From NCBI GenBank assembly GCA_030044455.1, contig JASHVU010000634.1:1-8308 (forward strand): DNA of 8,308 nt. The letters run 5' to 3'. The stretch is from Acidobacteriaceae bacterium (lineage in GTDB: Bacteria; Acidobacteriota; Terriglobia; Terriglobales; Acidobacteriaceae). The translations under genes were made by a program, and so were the position numbers. The notes beneath the pieces were generated by a model, which ran no database searches, was not told the DNA's origin, and saw nothing but the letters and a program-made list of their open reading frames with translations. Below, piece after piece: positions 1 to 4,413 of the stretch. Each line of letters opens with the position of its first letter. The stretch's first letter is position 1.

Positions 1-1
1 T

Positions 2-160
2 GACACGGTGAGCTATCCCGATCCAGCCAAAGGCTTGCAACAAGACTCGTGGACGGCGACCAGCTATTGCCTCGCCGGCCACGAATATAAAAAGTGCGGC
101 GAGAACAAGAACGCTAAACCGCCAGAGCCGCGCAACTTCAAGTTCAATCAGAACGAGTGA
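2..160 (+). CDS. C-terminal fragment of an unrecognised protein
   Basis: An open frame enters from the left edge and runs for 52 codons to a TGA at 158-160. The tail is hydrophilic and rich in Lys, Asn and Pro, with two cysteines six residues apart (SYCLAGHEYKKCGEN) that could form a disulfide in an exported protein. It ends in FKFNQNE. Nothing here identifies a family, so I assign no function. The frame is credible because it is open from the edge and codon use suits the window. It converges on the DinB-like gene, with 28 bases between the two stop codons and no clear terminator hairpin there. Confidence 0.6.
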   Translation, partial: DTVSYPDPAKGLQQDSWTATSYCLAGHEYKKCGENKNAKPPEPRNFKFNQNE

Positions 161-188
161 AACGGTCTGCCGTGCGGCCCCTGCGCGC

Positions 189-659
189 CTACTTGAACCG
201 CTTCACCGCCTCCGGCTGCTCGCTGCCCGCCTGGCCCGCGGCAATCCTCGCCACTGAGAAGTTCTCGCTCCACGATTGGCAGCCGGCCAGCCGTCGCATC
301 ATCGCCAACTGACCCACGTGCGTCAGCGCGTCGGCGATAGGGCCCTGAAAGAGCCGCTCCACCGTAGCATGCAGCGGCGCGTCTGAAGCCAGATACGCGT
401 CGAAGGCCGATAGGTCGGCGAAGAACCGCTTCTGCTCGTCGGCCCACCCGAGCGGCGTAGACCTGTACCAGGTTTCATTTCCTTGCGCAATTGAAAGCGC
501 CCACTTGAACAGGTCGCCCATGTGCGCCAGGATGGTTTCGGGCCGCTTGCCGGTGCCTTCAAAAACCGCGAAACTTTCGGGTGAGTCCTCGAGTGCGCGG
601 GTTGCGCGGTAGGCAAGGGTCGCCACGGTGTGGCGGAGGAATTCGCGTTTCTCGTCCAT
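189..659 (-). CDS. DinB-like four-helix-bundle protein
   Basis: The 156-aa product has the length and helical character of the DinB/YfiT-like metalloenzyme superfamily. Members bind a divalent metal through three histidines, and some are thiol-dependent transferases. Visible marks are ILAHMGDL (first metal His, H46) and ALTHVGQLAMMRR (H114), which matches the family's HxGQ...R signature. The residue four before H114, where the family usually has its second His, is Asp (D110), so the metal site may be altered. I start at the ATG at 659 (MDEKREFLRH), because the longer frame to 764 adds a basic, unfamily-like stretch and because a TATAGT box ends six bases before this ATG. No Shine-Dalgarno sequence is visible. 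The substrate is unknown. The family call is fairly sure, the function open. Confidence 0.72.
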   Translation of the reverse strand: MDEKREFLRHTVATLAYRATRALEDSPESFAVFEGTGKRPETILAHMGDLFKWALSIAQGNETWYRSTPLGWADEQKRFFADLSAFDAYLASDAPLHATVERLFQGPIADALTHVGQLAMMRRLAGCQSWSENFSVARIAAGQAGSEQPEAVKRFK

Positions 660-671
660 GGCCGCACTATA
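660..671 (-). promoter_or_regulatory. Putative leaderless promoter of the DinB-like gene
   Basis: Reading the minus strand, TATAGT (666-671) is followed by six bases and then the ATG at 659. A -10 box normally ends about six or seven bases before the transcription start, so the mRNA would begin at or next to the A of the ATG. There is no purine-rich ribosome-binding sequence and no good -35 hexamer 16-18 bases upstream. The TlpA-like gene at the other end of the window has the same spacing. Confidence 0.4.
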
Positions 672-792
672 GCGCAACGCCGATTGCTTTTCTGCTAAAA
701 GACTGCTGAATCTGCTGATATTTTGAAATGGCACGGCTTTACAGGTTGAGGAAAACCTAGCCAAGGCACAAGCCTGCGCGCCTTTGTAACAA

Positions 793-850
793 GGGCACTG
801 ACTTCAGTCAGACCGAAAAGATACATAAAAGGAGTTGGGGGTTTAACCCC
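793..850. repeat. REP-like twin-hairpin intergenic element
   Basis: Two inverted repeats stand about 20 bases apart in a 419-bp gap between divergent genes. The first has arms CTGACT/AGTCAG (798-803 and 806-811), with outer GG/CC pairs at 794-795 and 813-814. The second is GGGGTT-T-AACCCC (838-850), a perfect 6-bp stem with a single-base centre. Two short GC stems separated by an A-rich linker resemble the repeated palindromic elements I recall from many acidobacterial intergenic regions. Only one copy is present here, so repeat status rests on resemblance. The rest of the gap (660-792 and 851-1035) shows no convincing gene, only short palindromes such as CGCTAAAGCG. Confidence 0.4.
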
Positions 851-1035
851 TGCGAGATGTGGCATCGCTAAAGCGTTTCAGGAAATACCGTAGGGAGAGA
901 CCGACGCCGCAAAATCAGCGCGACCCCAAAAAGCGCTGACCCAGCTCAACCGTGAGTGACATTCAACCTCTTCCTAAAGCGCCGTAATTCGCCGATGAAT
1001 CAGACCTCCACAAAAAGCTGGCCGCACCAAATCGG

Positions 1036-1044
1036 TGCTAGACT
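1036..1044 (+). promoter_or_regulatory. Possible extended -10 promoter of the small membrane gene
   Basis: TGC followed by TAGACT forms an extended -10 (TGn plus a 4/6 match to TATAAT) without a recognisable -35. Transcription would start near 1051, giving a leader of about 28 bases that includes the GGGAGG ribosome-binding site before the ATG at 1079. The arrangement resembles the rplS promoter in this window. The match is weak. Confidence 0.3.
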
Positions 1045-1078
1045 GGTCGCGTCAGCAAGACCGGCGCGGGAGGCATTT

Positions 1079-1357
1079 ATGCTCAAGCGAATCGGCTGGT
1101 GGGCGCTTGCGGGCGCCTCGGTGGCATTCTTCTGGTTCGTGGTGATCCTTATGATGCCGCGCGGACACGGGCCCAGCGGCAGTTGGCCCATCGTTCAAAT
1201 CACCATCCCGTTCGTGACTTTCGCCTTCGCGCGCCACGTCCCCATCAAATGGTACGAGTCGCTGGTTTTGAATGCGGCGTGCTACGCGTGCATCGGGCTG
1301 CTCATCGAGGCGATCCGGTTGTCGGTGCGGACGGGCGCTGTGCGGGAAAGACATTAG
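1079..1357 (+). CDS. Small three-helix membrane protein, unknown function
   Basis: The 92-aa product has three hydrophobic segments: residues 7-26 (after MLKRIG), 37-52 and 59-81, joined by short polar loops, with a basic C-terminus (VRTGAVRERH). The Arg/Lys pattern suggests a cytoplasmic N-terminus. The start is the ATG at 1079, which has GGGAGG five bases upstream. Longer frames from 956 lack a ribosome site and add a basic, non-membrane stretch. I recognise no named family. A second, broken copy of its 3' half lies at about 2420-2545, and conservation there of the motif around P-I-x-x-Y and of the YACIGL core supports it being a real gene. Its last 56 bases overlap, tail-to-tail, the 3' end of the VWA gene on the other strand. 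Confidence 0.68.
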   Translation: MLKRIGWWALAGASVAFFWFVVILMMPRGHGPSGSWPIVQITIPFVTFAFARHVPIKWYESLVLNAACYACIGLLIEAIRLSVRTGAVRERH

Positions 1358-2321
1358 GATCCCATTCGGCGCCCGGCTGAGGGGAATCAAGCGAATCGGT
1401 ATAGTACCCGGTCCGGTAGCGGATGTTGTAGCTCGGGGCCTTTGGAACCGTCACCTGAATGTGATGGAAGTTCGTCCCCGCTTTCTGATTGTGCGGATAG
1501 TAGGCCAGGAAGTATTGCGTCCGCAGATCTTCGCTCACTTTCATGAGACTGTTTTTCAGTCCTTCGGCGTCAAGATAGAAGCTTTTGCCGCCCGTCTCCT
1601 CAGCCAGGGTGATGAGCGCGTGTTCGCCGCGCAGGTCGCGCCCAGCGCTGGCTTCAATGGGCACGTCGATCAGGCTGTAAATCATGATTTCGTTGCGCAG
1701 CGCCGCCTCCAAAGCCTGGTCGTAATTCGACCCTTTCACCGTGTCGTCGCCGTCCGAGACCACCACCAGCACCTTGCGTCCCTTTTGCCTGCCGAGCCGT
1801 TCGGAGCCGAGCACGATCGCATCGTAAAACGCGGTGCCTCCGCCGCCCTGCAAACGGGCGATCCCGCGAGCGATCTCGTCGGGCCTCTTTGTGAACCGCG
1901 TCAGCTCCTCAACCGTGGTGGCAAACCCCATCAGGCTGATCTGGTCCTGGGGGCGCAGAACGGCTTGCACGAAACCCCTGGCCGCACGCTGCTCGTCCGG
2001 CAGGTCTTTGGCGACGCTCGAGCTCGTGTCGATGGCCAGGGTCACATTCAACGGCATATCCGATTCCCGCTCGAAGATTGCAATCCTTTGCGCTCGATCG
2101 TCCTCGGCAATAGAAAAGTCGTCGCGGGTGAGGCCGCCGACGGGCGCGCCTTTCTGGTCGGTCACACTGACAAAGACGTTGACCAGCTTGACGTCAACGT
2201 GGAGAGGGGCATTCTGCGCTATCAGATCGGCCACCTGGCCCGGCGCGACCGCCATAAGCGCGATGAGAACGTAACCGGTGAGGATGAAACCAGACCATTG
2301 CCTGCCAAAGCTCGGAATCAT
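1302..2321 (-). CDS. Secreted VWA-domain protein (VWFA-related, acidobacterial type)
   Basis: The 339-aa product matches the architecture of the VWFA-related proteins expanded in Acidobacteria. After an export signal (hydrophobic core about residues 11-30) comes a small beta-rich module (about 41-85: VKLVNVFVSVTDQKG, then LTRDDFSIAEDD) and a VWA domain (about 91-270). The metal-ion-dependent adhesion site is complete: DTSSS at 98-102, T163 in GGTAFYDA, and D190 in VVVSDGDD. A C-terminal segment (YFLAYYPHNQ...IRYRTGYYT) is also typical. VWA domains bind protein ligands through a divalent cation, and the ligand here is unknown. The start is the ATG at 2321, with AAGAGG seven bases upstream; a TTG at 2366 would give 354 aa but disturb the signal peptide. 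The last 18 codons lie within the oppositely oriented small membrane gene. Confidence 0.88.
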   Translation of the reverse strand: MIPSFGRQWSGFILTGYVLIALMAVAPGQVADLIAQNAPLHVDVKLVNVFVSVTDQKGAPVGGLTRDDFSIAEDDRAQRIAIFERESDMPLNVTLAIDTSSSVAKDLPDEQRAARGFVQAVLRPQDQISLMGFATTVEELTRFTKRPDEIARGIARLQGGGGTAFYDAIVLGSERLGRQKGRKVLVVVSDGDDTVKGSNYDQALEAALRNEIMIYSLIDVPIEASAGRDLRGEHALITLAEETGGKSFYLDAEGLKNSLMKVSEDLRTQYFLAYYPHNQKAGTNFHHIQVTVPKAPSYNIRYRTGYYTDSLDSPQPGAEWDPNVFPAQRPSAPTTGSPR

Positions 2322-2419
2322 GCAAGGCCTCTTGGTGCCGCGGCAGCGTCCTCTTGGGGTTGCCAAAGCCGGAACGCCTGTTGGATAGACTTCGGCGGTG
2401 GAAAGAGGTTTCCTGGCAC

Positions 2420-2545
2420 TTTCGCGCCATGCCGATCACACGGTATAAAGTCGCCGGCGTTGAAAGCGGCCAGCTACGCCTGCATCGGCTTGCGGAAACA
2501 ATCCGACCGACAATGCGGTCGAGGGCTGCACGGCTGCGGCATTAA
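2420..2545 (+). pseudogene. Frameshifted 3' remnant of a paralogue of the small membrane gene
   Basis: This stretch aligns with the 3' half of the gene at 1079-1357. From 2435 to 2489 about 42 of 54 aligned bases match 1244-1297, with one extra base in the remnant. In translation, MPITRYKV mirrors VPIKWYES, then after a frame change LKAASYACIGL mirrors LNAACYACIGL. After a second change the tail AETIRPTMRSRAARLRH mirrors IEAIRLSVRTGAVRERH and stops at the equivalent codon. The N-terminal half and any start codon are missing. It lies just upstream of the VWA gene in the same orientation as the intact copy, so the VWA gene is bracketed by related sequence. The rest of 2322-2614 shows nothing else convincing apart from a weak terminator-like hairpin. 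Confidence 0.6.
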
Positions 2546-2596
2546 GGGCTCACCAAGACACTGAAACCTCGAATGCGCCCACGCAGACGCGCCAAT

Positions 2597-2615
2597 GGAC
2601 GCCTTCGTCCTTTTT
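2597..2615 (+). terminator. Weak Rho-independent terminator
   Basis: A 5-bp GC-rich stem GGACG/CGTCC with a CCTT loop is followed directly by five T residues. On the plus strand it would end transcription coming from the pseudogene remnant about 50 bases upstream. Its last T is the first base of the stop codon of the oppositely oriented dioxygenase gene. The stem is short, so this is tentative. Confidence 0.35.
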
Positions 2616-3499
2616 CAGTTCCCCATCACACGCGGATCAAACAGCAGTGGAAAGAACCGCCCCTCCATCTTCTGCCCCTTCGGAATCACCGGCACACCGG
2701 CCAGCAGCGGCTCATCGCTTGCAGAGCGCACCCCGTCGTGGAACACATTCACCAGCGTCGCCCGCCGCGGCCGGTCAGAGCGGTTTTCATACGACCCATG
2801 CACGGTCAGCGGATGATGGAACGTGCACTGCCCGCGCTTCAGCTCGATCGGCACCGGCCGGAACGCCTGCCTCTGATGCTCATTGAGCACCGTCATAATC
2901 TCGTTCATGTCGCCTGCCAGCCCCGTAATCGGCAGAAGGTCCCAGGTGTGGCTTCCGGGGACGTAGTAGAGGCAGCCATTGTCGACCGTACTGTCGTCGA
3001 GCGCCATCCAGCACGTCAGGTGCGACATCGGCTTTGTCCGCGTCCAATAGGAGTAGTCCTGGTGCCAGGCCACGACGCCGCCGTGATGCGCCGGCTTGCA
3101 GAAGAGCTGGTCGTGCCAGAAGCGCACCGGCCCGTCGAGCAGTTGCGACGCCGCCACCAGAAACGCCGGACTCCACAGCACATCGTGAAATGCCGGCCCG
3201 GTCCGCCACGCGCCCAAAGCGTGAAACAGGATCGTATTCGGGTCGCTCGACTCGTTGGAGTGGTACTCATGGAATAGCTGGTGCGTGGGATGCACCGGAT
3301 CCATCAGCCCTGCCAGCTCTCTGCACAGCGCCTCCACCTGGCGGTCATCGAGCACCTGCACGCCGGCCAGAAATCCGTCGCGGTGAAACGCTTCCACCTG
3401 GTGTTGGCTGAGCCGATATTGCCGCCAGTCCTGTTGGTGCGCGGGCTGAGGTCCAAGCGCACCCGTCGGTGTATGCAATTCCGAGTAGTCCTGCATCAT
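2615..3499 (-). CDS. Phytanoyl-CoA dioxygenase (PhyH) family protein
   Basis: The 294-aa product is a PhyH-family member: non-haem Fe(II), 2-oxoglutarate-dependent oxygenases that hydroxylate small molecules or lipids. The iron triad is visible as WHQDYSYW (H146 and D148) and [10 protein letters not shown] (H234). The 2-oxoglutarate-binding arginine is expected about 11 residues after H234, which falls in DRPRRA (R245/R246). Other family marks are FHRDGFL near the N-terminus, [20 protein letters not shown] between the iron ligands, and length close to the usual 250-310 aa. The start is one of two adjacent ATGs (3499 or 3496); upstream there is only GGA about ten bases away. The substrate cannot be told: neighbours include no biosynthetic genes, and ectoine or phytanoyl-CoA specificity should not be assumed. 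It appears to be transcribed alone. Confidence 0.88.
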   Translation of the reverse strand: MMQDYSELHTPTGALGPQPAHQQDWRQYRLSQHQVEAFHRDGFLAGVQVLDDRQVEALCRELAGLMDPVHPTHQLFHEYHSNESSDPNTILFHALGAWRTGPAFHDVLWSPAFLVAASQLLDGPVRFWHDQLFCKPAHHGGVVAWHQDYSYWTRTKPMSHLTCWMALDDSTVDNGCLYYVPGSHTWDLLPITGLAGDMNEIMTVLNEHQRQAFRPVPIELKRGQCTFHHPLTVHGSYENRSDRPRRATLVNVFHDGVRSASDEPLLAGVPVIPKGQKMEGRFFPLLFDPRVMGN

Positions 3500-3553
3500 T
3501 GGGCATCATCCGTGGAACTTGGGTTCGGGCTCAAGCAGGGCCCCTGCCGGTTT

Positions 3554-3581
3554 TCTATATCACCGCGGCCACAAATGACAA
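3554..3581 (-). promoter_or_regulatory. Candidate promoter of the PhyH-family gene
   Basis: On the minus strand TTGTCA (3576-3581) is followed after 16 bases by TATAGA (3554-3559). This is a 5/6 match to the -35 consensus and a 4/6 match to the -10. Transcription would start around 3547, giving a leader of roughly 48 bases. It lies between the XRE gene stop (3674) and the dioxygenase start (3499), which supports separate transcription. Confidence 0.4.
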
Positions 3582-3673
3582 ACCAATTGCCGGATCCTCC
3601 ATGGCTTCATCGCATCGCGTTGATCGTCGCAACCAAGCGGAACACACTCCCTCTGGTTTTGCCGTCCACGCGG

Positions 3674-3889
3674 CTAGCGCTTGCCTTTGGGGTCGTACCG
3701 GAAGCACTGCTCGAGCGGCACGCCCAACTCGATGGCCACTTTGAATGCAGTCTCAAGCGAAGGCGAATACTTGTCCTGCTCCATCGCGATCACCGTCTGC
3801 CGCGTGACGCCCACTCGATCCGCGAGTTCCTGCTGCGTCATCTCCCGCTGGGCCCTCAGTTCCCTGATCTGGTTGCGTATAGCGGGCAT
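3674..3889 (-). CDS. Small XRE-type (Cro/CI-like HTH) transcriptional regulator
   Basis: The 71-aa product is a stand-alone helix-turn-helix domain of the short XRE subfamily. After [20 protein letters not shown] come helix 2 (about residues 19-26), the turn GVTR, the recognition helix [10 protein letters not shown] (29-38) and [24 protein letters not shown]. There is no ligand-binding or oligomerisation domain, which is normal for this subfamily. The start is the ATG at 3889, whose A is also the last base of the upstream gene's stop codon (TGATG), so translation is probably coupled; the longer frame to 4033 only reads through the membrane gene in another frame. It probably represses its own operon through the two palindromes at 4332-4399, and the adjacent membrane protein may govern its activity. 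The family is near certain, the target inferred. Confidence 0.9.
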   Translation of the reverse strand: MPAIRNQIRELRAQREMTQQELADRVGVTRQTVIAMEQDKYSPSLETAFKVAIELGVPLEQCFRYDPKGKR

Positions 3890-4317
3890 CAGAGTGCTCT
3901 CCGGTAAGCCACAATCTGCGTCGCGGTCTTGGTAATATCCGCAATCACCAGCATGCCGAAAAAGACGCTCAGAAAATGAAGCCCAATCTTCGGGTTGTCG
4001 AGATGAAGCTGGCCCATGGCCGTGTGAAACCACAGCATGGCGAGGCCGATCACCATGAGGGACGCAACCATCAGGTAGCCGGCGCGATAGCCGCGCAGCT
4101 CAATCAGCCGATCCCGCTCGTCAGTCGTGCGGTTGCGGGTGAAGGCGGCAATCAACAGTTGCAGCACTACCTGCAACACAATAATTGCAATAATCATGCC
4201 TGCGACTTTGTTGACTGAGTTCTTCTGGTGCAGGAAAAAGTAGGGGCCGTAGACAATAATCTCCGCCACCAGTGAGGCGTAAAGAGTCTTCTCGCGGTAA
4301 GAAAGGCCAGGCGCCAT
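3889..4317 (-). CDS. Four-helix membrane protein paired with XRE regulator (DUF2178-like)
   Basis: The 142-aa product has four predicted transmembrane helices, at about residues 12-29, 38-59, 79-97 and 112-136. A polar loop carries [21 protein letters not shown], with DERD at 66-69, between helices 2 and 3. That loop motif and layout resemble the DUF2178/DUF3796-like membrane proteins often encoded beside short XRE regulators. Their biochemical role is not established. The start is the ATG at 4317, with GGGAG nine bases upstream. The stop overlaps the XRE start by one base, so the two are co-translated. A partner role, such as relaying a membrane or envelope signal to the regulator or being its main regulated output, is inference from gene pairing. 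The family resemblance is moderate and the membrane prediction strong. Confidence 0.78.
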   Translation of the reverse strand: MAPGLSYREKTLYASLVAEIIVYGPYFFLHQKNSVNKVAGMIIAIIVLQVVLQLLIAAFTRNRTTDERDRLIELRGYRAGYLMVASLMVIGLAMLWFHTAMGQLHLDNPKIGLHFLSVFFGMLVIADITKTATQIVAYRRAL

Positions 4318-4331
4318 GGTTCATCACTCCC

Positions 4332-4351
4332 ATGTCAAAAATATTTGACAT
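4332..4351. promoter_or_regulatory. Operator O1, 20-bp palindrome at the predicted transcription start
   Basis: The core TGTCAAAAATATTTGACA (4333-4350) is a dyad with arms TGTCAAA/TTTGACA and only one mismatched base pair near the centre. It covers the start site predicted from the -35/-10 boxes (about 4350) and lies 14 bases before the membrane-protein ATG. Binding of a dimeric HTH protein here would block initiation. The adjacent XRE protein is the obvious candidate. Confidence 0.7.
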
Positions 4352-4356
4352 CAGAG

Positions 4357-4386
4357 ACCATAGCGCAAAATTGCGAACCATGTCAA
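4357..4386 (-). promoter_or_regulatory. Promoter of the membrane protein/XRE operon
   Basis: On the minus strand a perfect -35 TTGACA (4381-4386) is followed after 18 bases by TATGGT (4357-4362), a 4/6 match to the -10 consensus. The -35 forms one arm of operator O2, and the predicted start near 4350 falls in operator O1. The leader is about 33 bases and includes GGGAG. The 18-bp spacer contains a third inverted repeat, CGCAA-AA-TTGCG (4364-4375). Confidence 0.6.
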
Positions 4387-4399
4387 ATATTTTTTACAT
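4380..4399. promoter_or_regulatory. Operator O2, inverted copy of O1 over the -35 box
   Basis: The core TGTCAAATATTTTTTACA (4381-4398), read on the minus strand, matches O1 at 19 of 20 positions including flanks; only one arm base differs (TGTAAAA for TGTCAAA). Its centre is 48 bases from that of O1, about four and a half helical turns. One arm is the -35 hexamer. It lies 15 bases downstream of the diguanylate cyclase stop codon, so a bound repressor could also affect readthrough from that gene. Confidence 0.68.
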
Positions 4400-4413
4400 T
4401 CAGAAAAGGCGCT

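Noticed and set aside
189..764. 191-aa version of the DinB-like protein
   Set aside because: The extra 35 residues are unlike the family, no ribosome site precedes the upstream start, and the -10 box would lie inside the coding region.
956..1357. 133-aa version of the small membrane protein
   Set aside because: The ATG at 1079 has GGGAGG at ideal spacing and begins a typical membrane N-terminus; upstream starts have none.
1272..2564. 430-codon plus-strand open frame opposite the VWA gene
   Set aside because: It is antisense to a complete, well-matched VWA protein, has low-complexity GC-driven composition and no ribosome site. Its end merely reads through the pseudogene remnant.
3281..3907. 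208-codon plus-strand open frame across the PhyH and XRE genes
   Set aside because: It overlaps two confidently identified minus-strand genes and has no family features.
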